22,334 nt of DNA from a virus, in IMG/VR virus record IMGVR_UViG_3300021963_000719, positions 1-22,334 of that record; one strand, given 5' to 3'. Positions 13,254 through 21,009 of the stretch are shown here, one piece after another. Below the pieces are notes generated by a model. It was not told the origin of the DNA, made no database searches, and was given only the letters and a program-made list of their open reading frames with translations. Within the stretch, counting starts at the first letter, position 1. Each line of letters opens with the position of its first letter. The translations under genes were made by a program, and so were the position numbers.

Positions 13254-13675
13254 AGTCTGTTAAGTATGTGTGATTTGTGGACTCTCACTGAGATTTGTCC
13301 GTTATAATAATCTTTTGTCTCCAAAACTTTTCTTGAAAACTGCTCCCTTGCTTCGATGTATGAACACTCTGCTTTCGATTTACAGAAATACAGAATTTCT
13401 CGTGTGAAGGACTCCTCGCCCAATCGCTCAACATCTTTATTTAATTCAATGCTAGAACCATAGTAGGTTAGCCAGTCAGATTCGATCTTTCCACGAATCT
13501 TCTTTTTCTTTTTCGTTCCATTTTTCAACTTAACTGTTTTGTAAGTTGTCTTTGCGAACTTGGCTAATTTTTTACCTATGTATTTTCTGTTGTCGGTTTT
13601 GTTCGTAATTAAATAAACAAATCCAACACAATCCTCAGGTAATGATTCTACTGTTTTGTTTTGATAATGCCACAT
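13250..13675 (-). CDS. SegE-like GIY-YIG endonuclease
   Basis: 141 residues. The GIY-YIG nuclease core is visible: the first strand Gly18-Phe-Val-Tyr21 (VGFVYLITN) and the second Lys31-Tyr-Ile-Gly34 (RKYIGKK) form the paired motif. Arg92 follows in FTREIL, and Glu108 in SYIEAREQF is the usual metal-binding Glu. A Lys-rich insertion (~44-62) lies between. It matches the SegE-type subfamily carried by T4-like phages, free-standing homing or DNA-cleaving enzymes. There is no added DNA-binding domain of the usual intron-homing type. It sits in an operon (TAATG and ATGA junctions), unlike a recent insertion. Confidence 0.88.
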   Translation of the reverse strand: MWHYQNKTVESLPEDCVGFVYLITNKTDNRKYIGKKLAKFAKTTYKTVKLKNGTKKKKKIRGKIESDWLTYYGSSIELNKDVERLGEESFTREILYFCKSKAECSYIEAREQFSRKVLETKDYYNGQISVRVHKSHILNRL

Positions 13676-13824
13676 TATTCTTCATCGTCTAGATCCTCTT
13701 CTTCGTAGATGTCAGCAGAACAAACTGGGCAATATACCACATCTTCTGTTGAATGGTCATCTCCTTTGAGGACGATCTTTCCTCGTGCTCCACATGATTC
13801 ACATTCAAAATATTTAGTCGACAT
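13675..13824 (-). CDS. Zinc-ribbon miniprotein
   Basis: 49 residues. Two Cys pairs, Cys8-Glu-Ser-Cys11 and Cys32-Pro-Val-Cys35, 20 residues apart, form a zinc ribbon; the end is strongly acidic (YEEEDLDDEE). Such tiny ribbons bind nucleic acid, RNA polymerase or another protein. The acidic tail argues against simple DNA binding. I recall the same SCGA.GKI.LKGDDH...VVYCPVC layout in cyanophages, unnamed. Its stop shares a base with the GIY-YIG start (TAATG) and its start overlaps the desaturase stop by 11 nt, so it is expressed with both. Confidence 0.85.
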   Translation of the reverse strand: MSTKYFECESCGARGKIVLKGDDHSTEDVVYCPVCSADIYEEEDLDDEE

Positions 13825-14524
13825 TTTTGACCCTTGCTAATCCTAATGTATTAAAAATTCTATACCACATCCAGCCAATATCAAATTCCAATGGTTTTCT
13901 GCTCAATTTGGGATTTGCTGGATCTCCATGATGATTATTATGCAGCTCTTCTCCACCGATTATAATTCCCCATGGAACTATATTGGTTGATTTATCCTTA
14001 CTATCATAGTTTCTATAACCATAATAGTGCCCCATACCATTTATAACACCTGCTGCCCAGAATGGAATCCATATCATTTGAACTCCCCAGACCCACAATC
14101 CCCACCAACCAAACAACAAGAAATCAATAATCAACAATATCGAAACACCAGCGTATGGGAACTTTGAGTAGATATTTTTCTCCACCCAATCATCTGGTGT
14201 ACCAACTCCATACTTCTGAACCATCTCTTTATCTTTTGATGATTCGATATAACAAACAACACCAGCAAACAAAACAAACCAAATACCGAATAAGTGTGGA
14301 GAATGTGGATCTCCTTCTTTATCAGAATTCTGATGATGTTTGCGATGTGTAGCTACCCATTCTTTTGTGACCATACCAGTCGTTAACCACAACCAGAATC
14401 TCATAAAATGAGATAGTCCTGAATTAAACTCAATACCTCTGTGAGTTTGTCCTCTATGTAAATATAAAGTCACGCACACAATTGTTATGTGTGTCATAAT
14501 CAACAGATATATTAGTTCAATCAT
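13814..14524 (-). CDS. Fatty-acid (acyl-CoA/ACP delta-9-type) desaturase
   Basis: 236 residues from the ATG at 14524; it overlaps the upstream gene by 8 nt. It introduces a double bond into an acyl chain in the membrane, using a di-iron centre, oxygen and reduced ferredoxin. All histidine boxes of the membrane desaturase family are present in order: His23-x4-His28 (HRGQTH), His60-x2-His63-His64 (HRKHH) and His195-x2-His198-His199 (HNNHH), plus His166 in NGMGHYYG. Hydrophobic helices (~1-20, ~35-52, ~77-92, ~124-160) fit the fold. It is shorter than most bacterial enzymes (~300) but complete in motifs. In a phage it would alter host membrane fluidity. It lies in the nucleotide operon. Confidence 0.92.
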   Translation of the reverse strand: MIELIYLLIMTHITIVCVTLYLHRGQTHRGIEFNSGLSHFMRFWLWLTTGMVTKEWVATHRKHHQNSDKEGDPHSPHLFGIWFVLFAGVVCYIESSKDKEMVQKYGVGTPDDWVEKNIYSKFPYAGVSILLIIDFLLFGWWGLWVWGVQMIWIPFWAAGVINGMGHYYGYRNYDSKDKSTNIVPWGIIIGGEELHNNHHGDPANPKLSRKPLEFDIGWMWYRIFNTLGLARVKNVD

Positions 14525-15155
14525 TTTTTCTTTCGTACATGACTGTATCAGTATCACCGAGCGACCATTTAGGATCTGTTTCAACAGACCATCGTTTGGT
14601 TGCTACCTTAAAGTCAGGTATCTTTAGTTGTTTTGGATTGCTGCTTGGTTCTAATATAATTAATCGATTATTTGGCTGAGCAGCAAACTGACCATTATCG
14701 CACATAATAAAATTGTAAGACTTATGGTCTTCGACATCTTCAGAAAAGCCAGTATCAAGAACATTAAAATCAGGATGGGCACTATCAATTGTGAAAAGAT
14801 ATACACCATACATCCAATCTCCATTTTTTAATTTAAACTTACAACGCATTGATTGTAGTTGTGCTTTCTTAATAACAGTAATGTCATATGAAAGACAATC
14901 CCATAATTGTAAATAATCTAATGGTAGTGGCTCACCTTCAATTGGTTTCCAACAAAATGCATGTAATGGCAACTTATCATACAAAGCACCATAATGATTT
15001 AGATATGCTTCAATTCTGAACGCTTGACCACGCAACGACTTAGCAGTTATCCACCAGCAAGGTTCTAGTTCACCATGACCTTTTTCAAAGTCATAAAGAA
15101 ACTCTCTACGAACATAACACTTTACTGGTGGTAAGTTCGCTACAATATGTGCCAT
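14517..15155 (-). CDS. Conserved unknown protein beside nrdB
   Basis: 212 residues, not assigned. The N-terminal half is rich in aromatic residues (CYVRREFLYDFEKGHGELEP, CWWITAKSLRGQAFRIEAYL), the middle has strands (CKFKLKNGDWMYGVYLFTID), and the end has LIILEP and a Trp/Asp-rich tail. No active-site motif or signal peptide. I recall relatives beside nrdAB in T4-like aquatic phages, which hints at a link with nucleotide metabolism or DNA replication but shows none. Its ATG shares a base with the nrdB stop and its end overlaps the desaturase start, so it is in the same operon. Confidence 0.75.
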   Translation of the reverse strand: MAHIVANLPPVKCYVRREFLYDFEKGHGELEPCWWITAKSLRGQAFRIEAYLNHYGALYDKLPLHAFCWKPIEGEPLPLDYLQLWDCLSYDITVIKKAQLQSMRCKFKLKNGDWMYGVYLFTIDSAHPDFNVLDTGFSEDVEDHKSYNFIMCDNGQFAAQPNNRLIILEPSSNPKQLKIPDFKVATKRWSVETDPKWSLGDTDTVMYERKND

Positions 15156-16147
15156 TACGCAGCTTTACCCCAAACATCATCCCAGCTACCAGACAAAGCA
15201 CCTTTAGCATAATCGGTAACACGATTCTCAAAGAAGTTACCATGCACTGGTGCATTAATCATTTCCTCAACCCATGGTAATGGATTCTTCTTAACTTTAA
15301 AGATACCTTTCATACCCAAGGAAATTAAACGACGATCCGCAATGTAGCGAATGTATTGTTTAACATCGTTTGAGTTGAGATCTCTCATGTCGCCATTCTG
15401 ATAGCATAGATCAATAAACTTATCTTCTAATGTAACCATCTTTTCAGCGATAGTATATATTTTAGATTTAAGTTCATCGTTCCAGATCTCTGGATTTTCT
15501 TTGATGAACTCTTTAAATAATTTAATCATATTCTCAGCATGCATTGTTTCGTCAACGATTGACCAAGTAACAATCTGCCCCATTCCTTTCATCATGCCGT
15601 GACGTGGAAAATTAAGAAGCATGATAAAAGAACTAAACAACTGCATGCCTTCAGTAAAGGCACTGAAAACAGCAATATGCTCAGCAGTACTAGCGATAGT
15701 ACCATTGCGACTAGAAATATCAAGTACATAGTCATGCTTGTCCCTCATCTCTTGATATTCGAGGAACTCATTGTATGTTGATTCTGGCATTCCAAGAGTT
15801 TCAATTAAATGTGAATATGCTGCAATGTGTAATGCCTCACGTGCAGCAAAACCAGAAAGCATCATGCGAATTTCTGGTTGTGGGAAATATGGGAGATAAT
15901 TCTTAACGTAACCACCAGCTACGTCAATGTCACCTTGTGTGAAGAAACGGAAAATATTAGTCAAGAATGTTTTTTCTTCTTGAGTCAAACTTTTCTTCCA
16001 TTGTTTAACATCTTCTGCCATTGGTACTTCAGTATGTAGCCAATGTGCTTGCTCGTGTTTTAGCCAAGCATCATATGCCCATGGATAATTGAACGGCTTA
16101 AAATAATTTCTTTCATCCGTCATTCTACTTGTTTTTGTTTTTACCAT
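15155..16147 (-). CDS. nrdB: Ribonucleotide reductase small subunit
   Basis: Class I R2 subunit, 330 residues, cytoplasmic; holds the metal cofactor and radical used by NrdA. Di-metal ligands are readable: Asp73 (QGDIDV), Glu104 and His107 (REALHIAA), Glu166 (FTEGMQLF), Glu200 and His203 (DETMH). A tyrosine at 111, four residues after His107, sits where E. coli Tyr122 is, so a tyrosyl radical is expected. The C-terminal part (HGNFFENRVTDYAKGA...) ends SGSWDDVWGKAA, the tail that docks with NrdA. An alternative start is Met9. It is separated from nrdA by the 64-aa gene. Confidence 0.95.
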   Translation of the reverse strand: MVKTKTSRMTDERNYFKPFNYPWAYDAWLKHEQAHWLHTEVPMAEDVKQWKKSLTQEEKTFLTNIFRFFTQGDIDVAGGYVKNYLPYFPQPEIRMMLSGFAAREALHIAAYSHLIETLGMPESTYNEFLEYQEMRDKHDYVLDISSRNGTIASTAEHIAVFSAFTEGMQLFSSFIMLLNFPRHGMMKGMGQIVTWSIVDETMHAENMIKLFKEFIKENPEIWNDELKSKIYTIAEKMVTLEDKFIDLCYQNGDMRDLNSNDVKQYIRYIADRRLISLGMKGIFKVKKNPLPWVEEMINAPVHGNFFENRVTDYAKGALSGSWDDVWGKAA

Positions 16148-16148
16148 T

Positions 16149-16343
16149 TTATTCTCTATCTGTAATTAGTTCTATTGCTTTGATTTCTGCATTCCATTTT
16201 GCTCCAATCACTTCACGATAACCATCGTCAGTCATTATCATAGTCGCCATATGTTGTGTATGTTTTGGTCCAGCTCCGCTTTGTTTATCCGTATTATCCA
16301 TCCAAAGAGTTTTGATTCTCCAGAATAATTCGTATGAGTCCAT
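16149..16343 (-). CDS. Small protein between nrdA and nrdB
   Basis: 64 residues with an aromatic N-terminal helix (DSYELFWRIKTLWMD), a Gly/His-rich middle (GAGPKHTQHMATMIM) and a strand-helix end (REVIGAKWNAEIKAIELI). No recognised motif. Its ATG directly follows the nrdA stop (TAAATG) and it ends 1 nt before nrdB, so it is tightly bound into the operon; a role linked with reductase is possible by position only. It does not look like a glutaredoxin: there is no CxxC. Confidence 0.75.
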   Translation of the reverse strand: MDSYELFWRIKTLWMDNTDKQSGAGPKHTQHMATMIMTDDGYREVIGAKWNAEIKAIELITDRE

Positions 16344-18167
16344 TTATCCCTCGCAGGCTAAGCAAGCACCATCGTCAGCTGATGCCAGTGCTGTTAAATC
16401 AATTTCCTTAATAACTTCTCGCTCGATACGCTTAGCAACTTTATCTGCTTTAGCAATCTTATCTGAACGACAATAATACATTGTCTTCAATCCTTGTTTC
16501 CATGCTTGGAAGTGAACTGCATGAATATATTTGATATGACTATCTGGACGGAAGAATACGTTTAGTGATTGGGCTTGGTCAATATATTCTTGACGATCTG
16601 CTGCATGTTGCACAACCCAACGCTGGTCAATCTCCATAGAAGTTTTGAACACATCTTTAGTCCAATCATCCATCCAATCAAGGTGCTGAACACTACCATC
16701 ATTAGCAATAATACTACGCCAAATATCTTGGTATTCATCTTCACCCTTTGGTGTCAATGGAGCACCATTTGGTGAAAGGTGTTTCATTATCACCTTATCA
16801 AGATAACGATTTTTATTTAGGTGAGAACCCGATAGAGTATCTTGGCGATAAGCATTGGCACGATAAGGTTCAATGCTAGGACTAGTATTGCCCATAAGAA
16901 TGGAAGAAGAAGCATTGGGAGCAATAGCCATAAGATGACTAAAGCGATTACCAGTGCCCACTGCATCAGGAGCTTCACCACGCTCCAATCCAAGTTTCTT
17001 ATTCGCTTCATCTAACTTCTCTCTGATATGTTTGAATATCTTTTTGTTTCGACCAACTGCCATTGGGTTTTCCCATGGTAGGTTATTTCTTTGCAGGAAG
17101 GCATGCCAACCCAACGCACCAATGCCGATGCTTCTCTCTCGCATGGCGGAATATTTCGCTCGTTTGATTGCGGAAGGTGCATGATCAATAAAATACTGAA
17201 GAACATTGTCAAGCATTTCTGCAATATCAGCAAGGAAAAGAGGATCGTCTTTCCACTCATCATAGTACTCCAAATTTAATGAAGAAAGACAGCACACTGC
17301 AGTTCTCTTCTCGTTAGTTGGTAGAATAATTTCTGAACACAGATTAGATTGATTAACCTTTAGTCCTTTATCCTTTAACCACTGAGGTAGTTTGCGATTT
17401 GATTCGTCAATAAAATGTAAATATGGCTCACCAGTAGTCATACGTAACTCTAGGATTTTCTGCCATAGTTCTTTAGCTGATACAGTTTCACGAACTTCAT
17501 TGGAAGCTGGATCTACTAATTGCCACGAATCATCAAAGTTTGGATCGAGCATTGATTGCTCGATAATATGCATAAACGCATCAGGAATGTTTACACCATG
17601 ATGCATGTTTAGGGTTCTCAGATTCTGATCCCCTGTTGGTTTACGCATCTCTAAAAATGGGATAATGTCTGGATGATCAATAGACAAGTAAGCAGCATAA
17701 CTCCCCCTGCGAGTACGACCCTGCCTGTATGCCAGAGAACTGGAGTCATAGATCTTGAGGTGAGGCATGACACCAGTAGACTTATCGTCTGCTGAACGAA
17801 TACCAAAGCCAATACCAACACCACCCCCGAGCATAGAAAGCCAATTAGTTTCTGATAGGTTATCAACTAGTCCCTCCGCTGTATCTTCAATATAGTTAAG
17901 AAAACATGATATAGGCAAGCCACGCTTACTGCGACCAAAAGATAAAATGGGAGTAGAATAAGACAACCAATGCTTACTGCTGTACTCGTATAACCTCTGC
18001 GCATGTTCTTCATTAGAGCCGAATTGTTTTGATACATAAGCGAACCTTTCTTGTGGAGATTGTTCATCATCTTTCATGTAGGATTCTTTTAACCTCATCA
18101 ATCCTAGCGCATCAAATAAATTATCTCGGCTGTAGTCAACCGCAATGCCATGCACGACACTTTCCAT
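16344..18167 (-). CDS. nrdA: Ribonucleotide reductase large subunit, no ATP-cone
   Basis: Catalytic subunit of class I reductase, 607 residues, shorter than E. coli NrdA (761) because the N-terminal ATP-cone is absent. Radical and redox residues are present: Cys88 (ISCFLN), Asn275-Cys277-Glu279 (QSNLCSEI), Cys292 (AVCCLSSLNL) and the C-terminal Cys602/Cys605 pair (CLACEG) that shuttles electrons. With no cone, overall dATP inhibition is not expected in the usual way. The ATG at 18167 has GGAG 7 nt upstream. It follows thyX by 20 nt and is followed by the 64-aa gene and nrdB in one operon. Confidence 0.95.
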   Translation of the reverse strand: MESVVHGIAVDYSRDNLFDALGLMRLKESYMKDDEQSPQERFAYVSKQFGSNEEHAQRLYEYSSKHWLSYSTPILSFGRSKRGLPISCFLNYIEDTAEGLVDNLSETNWLSMLGGGVGIGFGIRSADDKSTGVMPHLKIYDSSSLAYRQGRTRRGSYAAYLSIDHPDIIPFLEMRKPTGDQNLRTLNMHHGVNIPDAFMHIIEQSMLDPNFDDSWQLVDPASNEVRETVSAKELWQKILELRMTTGEPYLHFIDESNRKLPQWLKDKGLKVNQSNLCSEIILPTNEKRTAVCCLSSLNLEYYDEWKDDPLFLADIAEMLDNVLQYFIDHAPSAIKRAKYSAMRERSIGIGALGWHAFLQRNNLPWENPMAVGRNKKIFKHIREKLDEANKKLGLERGEAPDAVGTGNRFSHLMAIAPNASSSILMGNTSPSIEPYRANAYRQDTLSGSHLNKNRYLDKVIMKHLSPNGAPLTPKGEDEYQDIWRSIIANDGSVQHLDWMDDWTKDVFKTSMEIDQRWVVQHAADRQEYIDQAQSLNVFFRPDSHIKYIHAVHFQAWKQGLKTMYYCRSDKIAKADKVAKRIEREVIKEIDLTALASADDGACLACEG

Positions 18168-18187
18168 ATATTACTCCAATTTTATTA

Positions 18188-18883
18188 TTATACGTTTACG
18201 AATTCTTCCACCATTGGGAAGATACTTGCTATTACTTTCGCACATTCACGTGCAACTAACATGTGTTCTTTCTGTGTGCCGTTTGCACTGCGGAGTTCAA
18301 TAAAATGAACCCAACTACGCAAAGTACCATTCATATACAATCTAGAAACAGTTAACCCTTCTGGTAAAACTGCTCTGGCTTGTTCTTTGGCGATACCATT
18401 TTTAATCGCCCAGTCATATGCGTGCTCAGCAGCTTGTATAACTTCTTTCTGCTTCCACTTCCACTGCTCCATTAAATTTTGTTCAGTGAGTGTGAGACCG
18501 CTAAGTTCTATAGAATTTTGTCTGTTCTTCTGGTCCTGTAATCTTGCTTCTCTAAAAACAAAATCAAGTTCTTTTGTGGGGTCAGCATATCGTTGACTAA
18601 ACTCCTGGAAGGAAAAAGAGCGATGACGTAAAATTTGTCTTGCGATATCTCGTGTGGTTTCAATTTCTAAACAAGCACTTACCATCTCTAGTGGTGACCA
18701 ATGTTTGTTTTTAATAAGATATCGAATCAACTTTTCTGCTGTATCTGTGTTGTATTGATTACTGGGATTTGAAACTCTTGCGCAGTAAGCAATTAAATCT
18801 TGAACATTATTTAGACCATCTTCAATAACTTCAGGTGTTCCCTGCGAATAATTTATTAATTTAACTTTCAAATCTTTCTCCAT
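18188..18883 (-). CDS. thyX: Flavin-dependent thymidylate synthase
   Basis: Makes dTMP from dUMP with methylene-tetrahydrofolate, FAD and NADPH. 231 residues, usual ThyX length. The signature RHRxxSxxxxSxR is complete: Arg86-His-Arg88, Ser96 and Arg98 (RHRSFSFQEFSQR), with the dUMP-binding part near residues 190-210 (TLRSWVHFIELR). The ATG at 18883 lies inside the gp61 end (16-nt overlap) without a strong ribosome site, so coupling with gp61 is likely. It replaces the T4 ThyA (td) in this phage, as in many aquatic phages, and works with the dCMP deaminase. Confidence 0.95.
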   Translation of the reverse strand: MEKDLKVKLINYSQGTPEVIEDGLNNVQDLIAYCARVSNPSNQYNTDTAEKLIRYLIKNKHWSPLEMVSACLEIETTRDIARQILRHRSFSFQEFSQRYADPTKELDFVFREARLQDQKNRQNSIELSGLTLTEQNLMEQWKWKQKEVIQAAEHAYDWAIKNGIAKEQARAVLPEGLTVSRLYMNGTLRSWVHFIELRSANGTQKEHMLVARECAKVIASIFPMVEEFVNV

Positions 18884-19899
18884 GTACTAAATTTTAATTT
18901 TGCTTCAACACCTGAAAAGGTATTCGTATTTATCAATTCAACAATTTCGTCAGTGGTCATTTTACCATCTAAAATCATTTCATTGATATCTTTTTGCATT
19001 ACGGTGTCGGGGAACATACAAACATTATAGCCCAAACTAATATATTTGTCAAGTTGTTTTACTATATCTTTATTACGTGGTTCATTATCCATTACTATCG
19101 TTGCATTAGTAAGTAGCTGACGAATAGTGGGGGTATCAAAACTTGCTCCTGACACAGCAATTGCATTTGGTAAGAATAGCGAATCAATTGGTCCTTCAAC
19201 AACGTATATACGTTTGCTATAATCCAAGCGATCGAGTCCATATATTTTCTCCTGCGTTTCATCTACTTTAATTGTATAATACTTGGGTTCTTCTTTACCG
19301 AATGCTCTAGCCTGATATGCGAAACATTTACCAGCAGCAGTGAAGTAAGGAATGATAAGTCTTGGATGTTCATCTACTATTGGCTCTTGAAACTTTGGTG
19401 TAACTGTATTGGTATATGCTTTAAACTTTGGAGCGAAGTAGAGTAACTTCCATTTATCCTCTGGTATCTGTCGGTTCTTTATATATTGAAGTACTGGATG
19501 AGTATCTGGTAATTTATCGATACGTGTAAGATCCTCGAGAATATCATCCTCAAGTAATTCTTCTTCTGGAGTTTCTAAGACGACACTGGTATCAGCAATG
19601 TCTTTGTGGTCATTGTATCTTGTTGCGCCAGATTTATAACGCTCCAAGACATACTCATCATAAAGTTTTGTATCGACATACTTGATTAAGTTGCCGAGAT
19701 TAGTTCCATGTCCGCAGTTGTGACATTTACAAAACAAATCTGACTTTGCTCGATAAATGTATCCACGTGCTTTAAGTTTGTTAGTGGTGCTGTCACCACA
19801 GACTGGGCAGGAATAATTCCAAAGGTAATCTTTTTTCTGTTTGAAATTTCTTAGACGTGATCCAAGAATACTTGCAAACTTAACATCAATGTATAACAT
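18868..19899 (-). CDS. 61: DNA primase (gp61-like)
   Basis: Synthesises RNA primers at the fork with the helicase. 343 residues, nearly the length of T4 gp61 (342). The N-terminal zinc ribbon has Cys31-Pro-Val-Cys34-Gly and Cys59-His-Asn-Cys62 (plus Cys57). The TOPRIM metal site has Glu235 in IYVVEGPIDS and Asp271 in ATIVMDNEP, with KDINEM later. The C-terminal part (ELINTNTFSGVEAKLKFS) resembles T4 gp61. GGAG precedes the ATG at 19899, directly behind the hairpin at 19909-19933. It overlaps thyX by 16 nt. Confidence 0.95.
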   Translation of the reverse strand: MLYIDVKFASILGSRLRNFKQKKDYLWNYSCPVCGDSTTNKLKARGYIYRAKSDLFCKCHNCGHGTNLGNLIKYVDTKLYDEYVLERYKSGATRYNDHKDIADTSVVLETPEEELLEDDILEDLTRIDKLPDTHPVLQYIKNRQIPEDKWKLLYFAPKFKAYTNTVTPKFQEPIVDEHPRLIIPYFTAAGKCFAYQARAFGKEEPKYYTIKVDETQEKIYGLDRLDYSKRIYVVEGPIDSLFLPNAIAVSGASFDTPTIRQLLTNATIVMDNEPRNKDIVKQLDKYISLGYNVCMFPDTVMQKDINEMILDGKMTTDEIVELINTNTFSGVEAKLKFSTWRKI

Positions 19900-19908
19900 A
19901 ATAACTCC

Positions 19909-19933
19909 ACTAGAGTAACTATTTTACTCTAGT
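19909..19933 (-). promoter_or_regulatory. Perfect 10-bp hairpin touching the primase ribosome site
   Basis: On the minus strand ACTAGAGTAA, a 5-nt AATAG loop and TTACTCTAGT form a perfect 10-bp stem that ends exactly where GGAG (19905-19908) begins, 5 nt before the gp61 ATG. It is followed by no T run, so it is not a terminator. It may control or position translation, or be a processing site. Confidence 0.7.
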
Positions 19934-19951
19934 TCACAATTAAAAGCAAAT

Positions 19952-20272
19952 TTATTTTACAATTCTTGTCAATACGTCAATATGTCCTAATGCATATCCA
20001 AGAACTATTGCACCACCAACAATCATCCACTTCCAGCGTTCAAGAACATCAACACGCTGCCTAACTTCATCCATTGAGGATTTCAATGCTGTGTGTTGTT
20101 CTTTATCTGCTTTTGCAAGACCATCGATTTTTTCGTCAAATTTATCCATAATCTCACGATTGCCTGTGGTGATACGTGAATGCAATTCTTTAATGTCTGA
20201 TTTAACATCAGCAACATCTTCTTTGATTGATTCGACTTGGGCTTCCAATTTTGCGATTCTTTCTTGATCCAT
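19952..20272 (-). CDS. Coiled-coil protein with C-terminal membrane helix
   Basis: 106 residues. A long heptad coiled coil (1-80, IAKLEAQVESIKEDVADVKS and on) ends in one membrane helix (~83-98, MIVGGAIVLGYALGHI) and a short tail. This order is that of XhlA-type haemolysin/holin-associated proteins: a cytoplasmic coil tethered at its C-terminus. With the spanin pair next door it could take part in lysis. No direct evidence. The ATG at 20272 has only a weak site. Confidence 0.7.
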   Translation of the reverse strand: MDQERIAKLEAQVESIKEDVADVKSDIKELHSRITTGNREIMDKFDEKIDGLAKADKEQHTALKSSMDEVRQRVDVLERWKWMIVGGAIVLGYALGHIDVLTRIVK

Positions 20273-20290
20273 AATTGTTAGTTTCTTTGT

Positions 20291-20557
20291 TTATTTTACA
20301 CTGTCAAAGATATCTTTTTGGGTTTTATACCACTCGACCCAAGTATCCACTTTTATTTTACATTCATGGTATTGTCCATAATTTTCAATAACAACTTTAA
20401 GAACTTCAGATAACTTCTCTGTAGGTTCAGTTTTCTTTAAATCAGGACACGCTTCAACAAGTTCCTTTGGAACTTCTGGGAATTTTCTTTTAACAGGAGT
20501 GGTAACTAAACATCCTGCCAATAATAATACTGGTAATACTAATAGAAGTCTTTTCAT
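20291..20557 (-). CDS. Lipoprotein, outer-membrane spanin (Rz1-like) candidate
   Basis: 88 residues. A signal sequence with lipobox (Leu-Leu-Ala-Gly-Cys16) predicts cleavage and lipid attachment at Cys16, and the next residue (Leu) does not signal inner-membrane retention, so it would reach the outer membrane. The mature part is charged and ends in a Tyr/Trp-rich helix (WVEWYKTQKDIFD) with a Cys pair (C37 and C65). It follows the inner-membrane spanin candidate with an ATGA overlap, the order of Rz then Rz1. This would fuse the membranes at lysis. Longer than many Rz1 proteins and not embedded in the Rz frame. Confidence 0.8.
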   Translation of the reverse strand: MKRLLLVLPVLLLAGCLVTTPVKRKFPEVPKELVEACPDLKKTEPTEKLSEVLKVVIENYGQYHECKIKVDTWVEWYKTQKDIFDSVK

Positions 20558-21009
20558 TTCTTGACTCCTGCTGCAGCATCATTCAATATATTTATTGCTT
20601 CTGGGACAACTTTACACTGTGCATCAATCTTAACTTCTACTGTTTTTAATTTTTCTTGTATAACGACTTGAGTATCTTTAACCACTTTCACTCTGTCGAT
20701 ATAAACTTTTTCTATCTTAGTGTTGGCAGTCTTACTTTGCTCTTCAGCAATGGCAACCTTAGCTTCTAAGTCTTTAACTCTGGCTCTCCATTCTTGCTCG
20801 ATGGCGAGTCCACCCTTAAAATATACACCAGCTAAAAGTAATGCTATACTGATAACTTGTAATAGTGTGCGATACGGAATAATCCAAGGTATCCAACGAA
20901 TGGCAAATTTAAATAAAATTGAAACTGTTGTACCTACTATACCAGCAAGTAAAACAATATTGATTATCCAGACCAGAAATGCATCTGGAAGAAAACTTAA
21001 CATCCACAT
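20554..21009 (-). CDS. Inner-membrane spanin (Rz-like) candidate
   Basis: 151 residues. Two hydrophobic segments (~10-35, ILFKFAIRWIPWIIP between, and ~48-65, LLQVISIALLLAGVYF) precede a periplasmic coiled coil (~72-105, EWRARVKDLEAKVAIAEEQS) and a C-terminal end KVVPEAINILNDAAAG, which resembles the Rz ending. Partner lipoprotein follows by ATGA overlap. The first helix pair is unusual, since Rz has a single one; the extra segment may be a signal or a second pass. The ATG at 21009 abuts the upstream stop (TAAATG); ATG 21003 is an alternative. Confidence 0.75.
   Translation of the reverse strand: MWMLSFLPDAFLVWIINIVLLAGIVGTTVSILFKFAIRWIPWIIPYRTLLQVISIALLLAGVYFKGGLAIEQEWRARVKDLEAKVAIAEEQSKTANTKIEKVYIDRVKVVKDTQVVIQEKLKTVEVKIDAQCKVVPEAINILNDAAAGVKK

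Noticed and set aside
18189-18194. TATAAT between thyX and nrdA
   Set aside because: No -35 hexamer at 16-18 bp upstream; likely AT-rich spacer.
20584-20591. AATAAATA ahead of the lipoprotein gene
   Set aside because: Inside the spanin coding sequence, encoding part of a conserved-type Rz ending; one mismatch from the late motif and no second signal.
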